Assembly: GCA_910589275.1 (NCBI GenBank)
Contig: CAJUTH010000002.1
Location: forward strand, 1 to 64,000
Reading direction: 5' to 3'
Length of the DNA stretch: 64,000 bases
Origin: an uncultured Dorea sp.
Lineage (GTDB): Bacteria; Bacillota; Clostridia; Lachnospirales; Lachnospiraceae
Shown here: positions 29,068-36,871 of the stretch, one piece after another
Numbering within the stretch: the stretch's first letter is position 1
Layout: each line of letters begins with the position of its first letter
The notes under the pieces: generated by a model
Databases searched by the model: none
Told to the model about the DNA's origin: nothing
What the model saw: the letters and a program-made list of their open reading frames with translations, nothing else
Translations under genes and position numbers: made by a program

Positions 29068-30861
29068 ATGAGTTCAAAACAGACATTAATTGGTGAAATT
29101 GTCAGTGTTAATGGAAATATTATTAGTGTTCAATTGCTTAGTACGGTAAGATCAAATATGCTGATTATTGATGGTGTTGTGTACAGGATAGGTCAGATAG
29201 GTTCTTTTTTAAAAATACCATTAGGATATTCTAATTTGTTTGGTATTGTTACGCAAACAGGAGCGGCAGCAATGCCGGAGGGGTATCGTGAAATATTTGA
29301 AAAAGATCCTAGTGCAGTCCAAAATCAACAATGGCTTAGCATGGTTCTTGTTGGTGAGCAGCAAGGAAAAAAATTTTCAAGAGGAGTATCTCAATCTCCG
29401 ACAACAGGGGATTCTGTTCATTTAGTAACAATTAGGGATTTAGATATAATATATGGTAACTATGATGAATATAGTTCTATAGACGTAGGAAATATAAGTA
29501 TTTCTGAAAGCCTAAGAGCAAAAATTGATTTGAATAAATTGATTACCCGTCATTCATGTGTATTAGGATCGACTGGAAGTGGGAAATCTAATGCAGTGGG
29601 AATATTATTGGCAGCAATTGAAAAAAAGAAGTTTCCAAGTTCTCGCATATTGTTAATTGATCCGCATGGGGAATATAACAGTGTTTTTAAAGAAGATTCA
29701 GTAGTGTTTAAAATACATGCAGATAATAGGATGAAGCAAAAAGAACTGTATATACCATTTTGGGCATTGCCATATAATGAGTTATTATCAATATTTGGAG
29801 GAACATTAAATGATGCTAATAGAGAATATTTGCGAAATAAAATTGTAGAGGCCAAGATTGCAACAGTCAATAAAATGGAATTAGATATTGAGAGGGAATT
29901 TATAACAGCAGATTCGCCTATTCCATTTAATATTAAACAATTGTGGTTTAAATTAGATGATTTTGAAAGACAAACTTTTCGTGAAAGGGCAAAGCCAGAA
30001 ACAAAGACAGACTTAAAAGTAGTAGGGAATGCAGAAGACCTCATTTCAAATGAATATGAGCCGGCAAGTGCAGGGGGAGGAGCACCGTTTTTAAATAATC
30101 AGGCAAAAGGAATACTTGGCTTTTTGGATAATATGCGTCTAAAAATAAAAGATTCACGATATAGTTTTTTATTTACACCGGGAAGTTATACTCCAAATAT
30201 AGAAGGAACGACAGATAAATCTTTGGAGGAGTTATTGTTTCAATGGTTGGGAAATGCTGGGAAAATTACCATATTAGATTTTTCTGATATTCCTAGCGAA
30301 ATTATGGTATCAACAGCAGGAACATTATTAAAAATTATTTATGATGCTTTGTTTTGGGGGCAAAATCTGAATATTGGTGGAAAAAATCAACCAATACTTG
30401 TTGTTTTAGAAGAAGCTCATAATTATTTAAAAGCAGGTGAAAATTCAATAGCATCTCGTACAGTCCAAAAGGTGGCTAAAGAGGGTAGGAAGTATGGTGT
30501 TGGATTGATGTTGGTTACGCAAAGACCGTCCGAATTAGATGAAACAGTTATGAGTCAATGCGGAACAATAATTGCGTTGCGAATGAATAATAATAAGGAT
30601 AGAGGACATGTGCGTGGGGCGATACAAGACGAATTACAAACTATGATAGATTTATTACCTAATTTGCGTACAGGAGAGGCAATAATATCAGGAGAAGCGG
30701 TTAAGATCCCATCAAGAGTGCAATTTTATAAATTAGGTAATGCACCTAAAGGTTCAGATCCAGATGTGACTACATGTTGGAAATCAGAAGCAGATATAGA
30801 TTTGTTATCCTATAGAAAATTAGTTTCTTTGTGGCAGAATCAAAAATTTAAGGAGGAATAG
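29068..30861 (+). CDS. HerA-family ATPase of the SIR2-HerA defence system
   Basis: 597-residue hexameric-type DNA translocase. It has an N-terminal HAS-barrel (about 1-110), Walker A GSTGSGKS (about 167-174), LLIDPHGEYNS, a helical insert, Walker B with ILVVLEEAHNYLK (about 442), and a RecA-core end with MLVTQRPSELDETVMSQCG as sensor and arginine region. In known systems HerA forms a hexameric platform that carries SIR2 subunits. It directly follows SIR2 and has AAGGAGG at its 3' end serving the next gene, so the three genes form one unit. Confidence 0.88.
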   Translation: MSSKQTLIGEIVSVNGNIISVQLLSTVRSNMLIIDGVVYRIGQIGSFLKIPLGYSNLFGIVTQTGAAAMPEGYREIFEKDPSAVQNQQWLSMVLVGEQQGKKFSRGVSQSPTTGDSVHLVTIRDLDIIYGNYDEYSSIDVGNISISESLRAKIDLNKLITRHSCVLGSTGSGKSNAVGILLAAIEKKKFPSSRILLIDPHGEYNSVFKEDSVVFKIHADNRMKQKELYIPFWALPYNELLSIFGGTLNDANREYLRNKIVEAKIATVNKMELDIEREFITADSPIPFNIKQLWFKLDDFERQTFRERAKPETKTDLKVVGNAEDLISNEYEPASAGGGAPFLNNQAKGILGFLDNMRLKIKDSRYSFLFTPGSYTPNIEGTTDKSLEELLFQWLGNAGKITILDFSDIPSEIMVSTAGTLLKIIYDALFWGQNLNIGGKNQPILVVLEEAHNYLKAGENSIASRTVQKVAKEGRKYGVGLMLVTQRPSELDETVMSQCGTIIALRMNNNKDRGHVRGAIQDELQTMIDLLPNLRTGEAIISGEAVKIPSRVQFYKLGNAPKGSDPDVTTCWKSEADIDLLSYRKLVSLWQNQKFKEE

Positions 30862-30863
30862 TT

Positions 30864-31091
30864 ATGAATGAGTATGGTGTTGAAATGATTCAGGTTAGTT
30901 CGTCTAATGTGGGAAGTATAGGCTATGATGAACAACAACAGATATTGTATGTGCGATTTTTAAATGGTTCATTATACATATATAAAGGTGTAAATATGTA
31001 TGAATTTGAAGGGTTGCGCGATTCACCTTCAATTGGCTCTTATTTACATCGTAATATAAAAAATGTGTATCCATATGAACGAATAGAGTAA
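30864..31091 (+). CDS. KTSC-domain small protein coupled to HerA
   Basis: 75 residues that are essentially a single KTSC domain: IQVSSSNVGSIGYDEQQQIL, VRFLNGSLYIYKGV, then SIGSYLHRNIKNVYPYERI. KTSC domains occur alone and at the end of some lysyl-tRNA synthetases, and have been suggested to bind RNA. ATG 30864 is two bases after the HerA stop, and its AAGGAGG lies inside the HerA coding end, so translation is coupled. It may be a third component or a regulator of the SIR2-HerA system; this is inference from position. Confidence 0.8.
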   Translation: MNEYGVEMIQVSSSNVGSIGYDEQQQILYVRFLNGSLYIYKGVNMYEFEGLRDSPSIGSYLHRNIKNVYPYERIE

Positions 31092-31132
31092 AAATTTTGC
31101 AAAATAGAATAGAAGTGTATTATTTAATATGT

Positions 31133-31150
31133 GGTGCCAAAACGGTGCCA
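31133..31150 (+). repeat. Right GGTGCCA tandem repeat of the island
   Basis: GGTGCCAAAACGGTGCCA, one base different from 22149-22166 and in the same orientation, about 100 bases inside the right attachment site. Between 31151 and 31252 there is AT-rich sequence with no gene. Confidence 0.7.
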
Positions 31151-31252
31151 AGAAATCATGCAAATAAAGATACGCCACACAAAAACAACGAATTTACACG
31201 GATTTCGGTAATAAATAGTAAAGAAAATGTGCTGAAAAACGCTATTTAAATA

Positions 31253-31309
31253 CCGTGAGGGTGGACGTATAGTAGGTTCTGGCAAGGTTGCTACAATCAT
31301 TGAGTAATC
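31253..31309 (+). other. Right attachment site: displaced, diverged tuf 3' end
   Basis: Reads in frame as REGGRIVGSGKVATIIE plus stop, the EF-Tu C-terminus with two substitutions relative to the intact copy (Thr to Ile, Arg to Lys). Six of 57 bases differ from 21883-21939; the first 17 are identical. It is followed by a terminator at 31331, presumably the original one of tuf. There is no start signal, so it is not a gene. Confidence 0.8.
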
Positions 31310-31330
31310 AGTGAAAAACTAGATTTTATG

Positions 31331-31361
31331 GGGCTTTCCTAAGAATAGGGGAGCCCTTTTT
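31331..31361 (+). terminator. Terminator after the displaced tuf tail
   Basis: GGGCTTTCCT at 31331-31340 pairs with AGGGGAGCCC (31347-31356 region) and is followed by TTTTT. It is probably the ancestral tuf terminator. Between here and 31580 I see nothing but AT-rich intergenic sequence. Confidence 0.75.
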
Positions 31362-31580
31362 GAAAATATGTCTGAACATTCTAAACAGATCTATTTGGAA
31401 GCAAAATTAAATGGTAATCTGCATTATGCCTTATGAACAGGTGAAAGTTTAGCACATTTATCAGACGTCTACAAGTTTCCATGTATGAAAAAGCAAAATG
31501 AACGAATTTATTTTACTTTCCTATTAGAAGTGAGTTATAATAAATTATGAAAATTGCTAATCAATAGGAGCATAAAGAAG

Positions 31581-31691
31581 ATGGAGTCTCTTCAGGCAGT
31601 AGAGATGAGGCTGAACACTCTGACAAAGAGGAAAGAAAATATAGTATTTATTAAATTCAGGGGGGTTCCTAAGTTATTCGGCCTCCGGTAA
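31581..31691 (+). CDS. Possible 36-residue leader peptide before the SNF2 gene
   Basis: A short frame with AGGAG 10 bases upstream that ends 13 bases before the helicase start; the product is basic (KRKENIVFIKFRGVPKLFG). It has no recognisable domain. It could couple translation to the large gene or be chance; little supports it beyond the ribosome-binding site. Confidence 0.22.
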   Translation: MESLQAVEMRLNTLTKRKENIVFIKFRGVPKLFGLR

Positions 31692-31704
31692 AGGACAGGA
31701 ACAT

Positions 31705-34700
31705 ATGAAGGAATGGAGAACACAGTTTCACAAAAATATATTATCTCAGGGCAAGGAGTATTATGAGCGGGGTCGGGTATTTGAACTGCAGGAGAAGGAG
31801 GGCGTCTACACAGCAACTGTAATCGAACGGAAGAATTATGCCGTGAGAATTATTGCAAGGGAAGATGGATCGTACAACATGAGCTGCAGGTGTCCGCTTG
31901 CAAAGGGCGGCGGAAACTGCAGGCATATGGCGGCGGTATTTTATGCAATTGAGGCCGGGGAAGAGGCTGGTGAAGCTGTGGCAGATGATGCGGTAAAGAC
32001 CGGGGCGGAGACGGCGGCAATTGTTCCGGAGCCAGACGAAGAAATAATGCGTACGGACGCTTCGGAAAAAGAAGGAAAATACTTTATCTTGAATCATTCC
32101 GGGCTGCAGAAAGAGGTTCCGAGGGAACAGGAAGTGAAAAAGAGTCTGGATGTTCAGGAAAAATATCTTTATTTTGATTTTAACAGGATATGGAAGTCAG
32201 CAGAATTTTCTGGAAAGGCTGTCAAGAGAGGAAAGCAGCTTCTTGCGAGTAACAGTATAGAGCTGCAGGAGGCTACAGCCGGTTATCTGAGCGATAAGGA
32301 CGATCAGGTTGTGGTGGCGGAGGGAACGGGGCTGGATGGCAAGTGGAAATTTCCCATCGAGGTGGTTTTCTCAAGAACGCAGATCCTGCATGTCGGATGT
32401 CGGTGCAGAGAATGCCAGAATAATTACTGGAGATATATGAATAAGGATTACTGTGCATATACCTATGCTATTATAAAGCTGGCAGAAGAACAGGTTCAGG
32501 AAACGTCTATTGGAAGTGCCACAGATAAGCCGGGAAACAGGCTGCTTCGGGCATTTAAGCAGGATCAGGTAAATCAGGTGATTTCCGGGGTAAAGGGGCA
32601 GGATGGTAAGCTCATGCTGGTTCCGCGTTTGGTTGAAAAGGAAGGGGAACTGCTCCTCTCATTTAAGATAGGAACAAATAAGCTGTATGTGATCAAGGAC
32701 TTAACAGAGTTTTACCAAAAAGTGAAAACGTCTTCCACTGGGACTTACGGTACGAATACAGAGATTAATCATTCAATCGACCGTTTTACCGAAATGGGGA
32801 AACGATGGATTACTTTTATTGGAAATGTGGTTGCGGAAGAGGTAAAGTTTGAAGAGAGACTGATAGAAGCGAGGACATATTCGAAGAAAGCGCTTGCAAA
32901 AAGGAATGAGATAGAATTGTTTGGCTGGCGGCTGGACAGATTTTATGAAATAGAGGAAAAAGAAACGATCGCTTACGAGAAACGTCCTGAGAAGCTAAAA
33001 GCGGATTTGATATTTACAGAGGAAAATCCGAAAATTACGATGACGGTCCGCAAATATATTTTGGAAGATAACCATACATTCCATGGGGTTACGGCAGAGT
33101 GCAGCATTCCTTCTATTTTTTATGGGACCAAAACGGCATATTTTATCAAAGAGAATAAGTTCTGCAGGCTGACAGAAGAATTTGCAGAACGCATCCGCAT
33201 TCTGGCAGAATACGCAGATGGTTCAGACGCGGTTTTCCATATTGGAAGAAAGGATCTGGCGGATTTTTATTATGTGGTTTTGGAAAAGCTTCAGGATGTG
33301 GTAAACATTGTCTACGAGGATGCGGAAGAAATAGAACGGTATCTGCCGTCGGAAGCGGAATTTGTATTTTATCTTGACGCGGAAGAGAGCATGGTTATGT
33401 GCAGACCGGCGGTTTGGTACGGAAGTAAGGAAATTATGCTCTTAGAAGATGATACGGACAGGAGTATTTCAAGGATTCGGGCAAAGGAACAGGAGGTTCT
33501 ATTTCTTTTGCAGCAATGGTTTCCATATGTGGATGAAGAGAGAAAGGAGATGCACTGCGGAGAAAACGAGGAACTGGTTTACCAATTTCTGGCAGAGGGT
33601 GTTGCCGCTTTGCTAGAGCTGGGAGAAGTACGGTGTACTAGAAGGTTTTCGAAATTGAATGTGGCAAGGCGGATGAAAGTATCGGCGGGAGTGTCTATAT
33701 CTTCCGGGCTTTTGAATCTGGATATATCGGCGGAAGATATTTCACAGGAGGAACTTCTTGGGATACTGAGAAGCTACCGCAGTAAAAAGAAATATTACCG
33801 TTTAAAAAACGGAGATTTTATGGGGCTGGAGGATGATACACTTAAGATGCTTGACGAAATGATAAGTGTTATGCATCTGTCGCCAAAGGAATTTATAAAG
33901 GGAAGAATACAGGTTCCGCTGTACCGAACATTATATCTGGATAAAATGTTGGAAGAGAATGAGAATATTTACAGTGAGCGGGACGAGCATTTCCGTAATC
34001 TGGTAAGGGATTATAAGGCGGTAAATGATTCTAATTTTGAGATGCCGGAGTCGCTGAAACCGGTAATGAGAAATTACCAAAAGAAGGGTTATCGCTGGCT
34101 CCGCACATTGGAAAAGTGTGGATTTGGCGGCATTTTGGCGGATGATATGGGACTTGGTAAAACATTGCAGGTGATTGCGGTTTTGATGGCGGCGTGTATA
34201 GAGGGGAAAGAGGGAACCTCTCTTGTCGTCGCGCCTGCGTCACTGGTATTTAACTGGGGAGAAGAATTTCAAAGGTTTGCGCCGGAATTGGAAGTCTGCT
34301 TGATTGCGGGAACGCGGGAAGAACGGAAACAGAAGATCGAACAGTATCAGGGATTCGATGTTCTTGTTACCTCCTATGATCTGCTAAAAAGAGATGCGCC
34401 TCTTTATGAAGGAAAGGAATTTCTCTATCAGATCATTGACGAGGCCCAATACATAAAAAATCATACCACTTCAGCGGCTAAGGCAGTGAAGATAATCCGG
34501 AGCCGGACAAAATATGCCCTCACCGGAACTCCGATTGAGAATAGGCTGAGCGAGTTGTGGAGTATTTTTGATTATCTGATGCCAGGATATTTATATGGAT
34601 ATGAGACCTTTAAGAAGGAATTTGAGGTACCGGTTGTGAAAAATGGCGATACTGCGGCTATGGAGCGTCTGCAGAAGATGGTAACGCCGTTTATTCTCCG

Positions 34701-35451
34701 ACGCCTGAAGGAAAATGTTTTGAGGGATCTGCCGGACAAGCTGGAGAAAACGCAGTATGTCCGCCTGCAGAAGGATCAGCAGGAATTATACGATGCTCAG
34801 GTGGTGCATATGCGGCAGGAGCTGGCAAAGCAGGATGAAGATTCCTTCCAGAAAACGCGGATAAAAATTCTTGCTGAGATTACAAGACTGCGCCAAATCT
34901 GCTGTGATCCGCAGCTTTGCTTTGAGAATTACAAAGGAGGGTCCTCAAAACTTGAAGCATGTATGGATTTACTGAAGAGCGCGATTGAGGGAGGACATAA
35001 GATTCTCCTGTTTTCACAGTTTACTTCTATGCTGGAGATTATCCGGGAGAAATGTGTGGAGAATGGAATTTCCTTCTATACGATTACCGGGGAAACATCA
35101 AAAGAGAAGCGGCTGCAACTGGTGAAGAAATTTAACGCAGATCAAACGGAAGTATTTCTTATTTCCTTAAAGGCAGGCGGCGTCGGTTTAAATCTGACAG
35201 GAGCCGATGTGGTGATTCATTATGACCCTTGGTGGAATTTTGCAGTGCAGAATCAGGCGACGGACCGGGCGCATCGTATCGGACAGGAGAAGAAGGTTAC
35301 TGTGTACAGGTTGATAGCGAAGGGAAGCATTGAGGAGAAAATTATACAGCTTCAGGAGACAAAAAAGGATTTGTCAGATCAGATCATTCAGGGAGACGGC
35401 AGCAGTCTTGCGGGGATGAGCAGGGAGGAATTTTTGGAATTGCTGGGATAG
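31705..35451 (+). CDS. SWIM zinc-finger / SNF2-family helicase
   Basis: 1248-residue DNA-dependent ATPase. Near the N-terminus is a SWIM zinc finger (CRCPLAKGGGNCRHMAAVFY, about 53-72). The middle part resembles the accessory region of bacterial SNF2 proteins. The C-terminal 470 residues are a complete SNF2 motor: DDMGLGKTLQVIAVLMA (motif I), VAPASLVFNWGEE, IIDEAQYIKN (motif II), LTGTPIENRLSELWSIFDYL, then LLFSQFTSMLEII, LISLKAGGVGLNLTGADVVI and ATDRAHRIGQ. It lies just outside the island's right attachment site and has chromosome-like base composition, so it is taken as resident. The bacterial role (chromatin or transcription remodelling, recycling of RNA polymerase) is not settled. Confidence 0.9.
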   Translation: MKEWRTQFHKNILSQGKEYYERGRVFELQEKEGVYTATVIERKNYAVRIIAREDGSYNMSCRCPLAKGGGNCRHMAAVFYAIEAGEEAGEAVADDAVKTGAETAAIVPEPDEEIMRTDASEKEGKYFILNHSGLQKEVPREQEVKKSLDVQEKYLYFDFNRIWKSAEFSGKAVKRGKQLLASNSIELQEATAGYLSDKDDQVVVAEGTGLDGKWKFPIEVVFSRTQILHVGCRCRECQNNYWRYMNKDYCAYTYAIIKLAEEQVQETSIGSATDKPGNRLLRAFKQDQVNQVISGVKGQDGKLMLVPRLVEKEGELLLSFKIGTNKLYVIKDLTEFYQKVKTSSTGTYGTNTEINHSIDRFTEMGKRWITFIGNVVAEEVKFEERLIEARTYSKKALAKRNEIELFGWRLDRFYEIEEKETIAYEKRPEKLKADLIFTEENPKITMTVRKYILEDNHTFHGVTAECSIPSIFYGTKTAYFIKENKFCRLTEEFAERIRILAEYADGSDAVFHIGRKDLADFYYVVLEKLQDVVNIVYEDAEEIERYLPSEAEFVFYLDAEESMVMCRPAVWYGSKEIMLLEDDTDRSISRIRAKEQEVLFLLQQWFPYVDEERKEMHCGENEELVYQFLAEGVAALLELGEVRCTRRFSKLNVARRMKVSAGVSISSGLLNLDISAEDISQEELLGILRSYRSKKKYYRLKNGDFMGLEDDTLKMLDEMISVMHLSPKEFIKGRIQVPLYRTLYLDKMLEENENIYSERDEHFRNLVRDYKAVNDSNFEMPESLKPVMRNYQKKGYRWLRTLEKCGFGGILADDMGLGKTLQVIAVLMAACIEGKEGTSLVVAPASLVFNWGEEFQRFAPELEVCLIAGTREERKQKIEQYQGFDVLVTSYDLLKRDAPLYEGKEFLYQIIDEAQYIKNHTTSAAKAVKIIRSRTKYALTGTPIENRLSELWSIFDYLMPGYLYGYETFKKEFEVPVVKNGDTAAMERLQKMVTPFILRRLKENVLRDLPDKLEKTQYVRLQKDQQELYDAQVVHMRQELAKQDEDSFQKTRIKILAEITRLRQICCDPQLCFENYKGGSSKLEACMDLLKSAIEGGHKILLFSQFTSMLEIIREKCVENGISFYTITGETSKEKRLQLVKKFNADQTEVFLISLKAGGVGLNLTGADVVIHYDPWWNFAVQNQATDRAHRIGQEKKVTVYRLIAKGSIEEKIIQLQETKKDLSDQIIQGDGSSLAGMSREEFLELLG

Positions 35452-35522
35452 TGAGCCTAGAAAGAAAAATAAATATATTTAAAGGAATAATTATAACAAT
35501 GAATCATGATAAAATTAAATTG

Positions 35523-36365
35523 TTACGGGAGTCCCCTTCGGATCTCGGACGGTGTGTGGCCGTATATTTTTTTGAAGGTTTTATTAAATAATTTCTGATT
35601 GGTAAATCCGTTTGCCTCCATAATTTCGGTTATGGGGGTATCTGTATCCCGGAGAGCCTGATAAATATGGGAGATCCGTACTTCATTTAGATACTGCAGA
35701 AAAGAAAGCCCCATATGCTTCTTGAAAAACCGGCAAAAATATTCTTTGCTGAAGCCGAGCAGTTCTGCTCCGTCATGGAGGGAAATGGGCTCGTGGAAGC
35801 GTTCGTTTACAAAGGAGATAATATCCCGGAGTCTCTGCCGGCTCATGATGTCAGAAGATGATACTGCCGGGGCAGAACTGACGGTGAAATACCGTATCAG
35901 GCGCGCTAATATCTGCAGGATAATTCCTTCCGATTCTAATAAGACAGCGGAAGAATCCTCAATATAAAGACGCGTTAATTGTTCCGCCATCTGACAGATA
36001 GAAAGATATTCCCTGAACTGCTGGTCGGTAATTTCATCCGGGATACAGCAGAACCGGTATGACTCAATATCCGGCATATAATGAAGCAGTAAGCGTCTGG
36101 ATATATGGATACAGACCAGCATAAGCTGACTGCTGTAAGTGTCTGTGCTGTGGACCTGTCCGGAGTTAATGACCAGAAGCTGCCGGTGTCTCAGATGATA
36201 CACTGTGCCTTCTATTGTGATGCAGGCGTCTCCGTTCAGAGGGAACAGGATCTCCATTTCTTCGTGCCAGTGGAGGGGATGGTAGCCTCCTGGAATGGTA
36301 TGGTATGCAATCTGGATTCCCAGTTCGCTGATTTCATGGAAGATTTCGTAAAATGGGTCTGCCAT
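35523..36365 (-). CDS. AraC-family transcriptional regulator
   Basis: 280 residues: an N-terminal cupin ligand-binding domain (HYHPLHWHEEMEILFPL-type pattern near residue 30, with TIEGTVYHLRHRQLLVIN) and a C-terminal double helix-turn-helix (about 180-280; LHDGAELLGFSKEYFCRFFK, then ITEIMEANGFTNQKLFNKTF). The cupin suggests a sugar or small-molecule signal. It is divergent from the 42-residue small gene at 36602, which could be its target, and next to the sucrose locus. A ribosome-binding site is present before ATG 36365 on the minus strand. Confidence 0.85.
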   Translation of the reverse strand: MADPFYEIFHEISELGIQIAYHTIPGGYHPLHWHEEMEILFPLNGDACITIEGTVYHLRHRQLLVINSGQVHSTDTYSSQLMLVCIHISRRLLLHYMPDIESYRFCCIPDEITDQQFREYLSICQMAEQLTRLYIEDSSAVLLESEGIILQILARLIRYFTVSSAPAVSSSDIMSRQRLRDIISFVNERFHEPISLHDGAELLGFSKEYFCRFFKKHMGLSFLQYLNEVRISHIYQALRDTDTPITEIMEANGFTNQKLFNKTFKKIYGHTPSEIRRGLP

Positions 36366-36601
36366 TGCTTAGTTTCCTTTCTGCAAAGGTGCGGGATGTT
36401 GTGCGGGATTTTCGGTCATTAGTATCGGCTATAGACGCCCACCTCAGCGGCAGGCGTTAAAAGGAGTATAGTTGAGAACGTAGGAAAAGTCAATATTGAC
36501 TTAGAATTAGTCAAGATATAGCCTATATTTCAAGATGAAAGAGTAGTATGATAACACATGTCAGGACAAAATAGTCCGGACGGAAAGGAGAAAAAGGAAC
36601 A

Positions 36602-36730
36602 ATGAAGAGAATCAAAGATGCAATTGCAGGCTATATGGAAAAGTATGGCGCAGAGATCGCGGCAGGATATTTAATGATGGGCGGAAACCTTAATGCAGAG
36701 GCGGTTCGCAGCTTGTGCAGAAGGGCATAG
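36602..36730 (+). CDS. 42-residue small protein, not annotated in any family I know
   Basis: ATG 36602 has AAAGGAG 11-16 bases upstream and the frame encodes an amphipathic helix-rich peptide (KDAIAGYMEKYGAEIAAGYL, then GGNLNAEAVRSLCRR). It is followed by a strong terminator at 36779, and upstream (36496-36545) there is a TTGACT-containing promoter-like stretch, so it is a complete transcription unit. It is divergent from the AraC regulator. A chance frame with promoter, ribosome-binding site and terminator is unlikely, but the function is unknown. Confidence 0.55.
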   Translation: MKRIKDAIAGYMEKYGAEIAAGYLMMGGNLNAEAVRSLCRRA

Positions 36731-36778
36731 GTGACGTGCATGAAACCGCATGGATTACAAAAGAATAAAGAAAAGAAG

Positions 36779-36817
36779 AAGGATAACTTATGGAATGAAC
36801 CGGAAGTTATCCTTTTT
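36779..36817 (+). terminator. Strong terminator after the small protein gene
   Basis: AAGGATAACTT at 36779-36789 pairs with AAGTTATCCTT at 36804-36814 and is followed by TTTCTTTT. It may also stop minus-strand transcription from the sucrose genes. Confidence 0.85.
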
Positions 36818-36871
36818 CTTTTGCGGACATGTAGATCTGGCAGTTCCCTCAAGGATAGAGAGTTGGTATAA

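Larger units (their letters stand above)
21883..31309. mobile_element. Immobilised genomic island integrated at the tuf 3' end
   Basis: About 9.4 kb bounded by the two copies of the tuf tail. The contents are markedly more AT-rich than the flanks, increasingly so toward the right end, and comprise plasmid/mobilisation-type genes on the left (mostly broken) and defence genes on the right. Tandem GGTGCCA repeats lie just inside both ends. No tyrosine or serine recombinase gene is present, so it should be unable to excise by itself. It was probably an integrative mobilisable element: a MobV-type relaxase and a RepA-like AAA fragment are recognisable. Confidence 0.85.

Noticed and set aside
21940..31252. 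Hidden integrase in the island
   Set aside because: All frames were read; none has tyrosine- or serine-recombinase motifs. The element must have lost it or used one from elsewhere.
31253..31309. A second tuf gene
   Set aside because: Only the last 17 codons and the stop are present; it is an attachment-site remnant.
31705..35451. SNF2 helicase as part of the defence island (DISARM-like set with the methyltransferase)
   Set aside because: It lies outside the right tuf tail, has chromosome-like composition and a SWIM domain typical of resident helicases, and no other DISARM gene is present.
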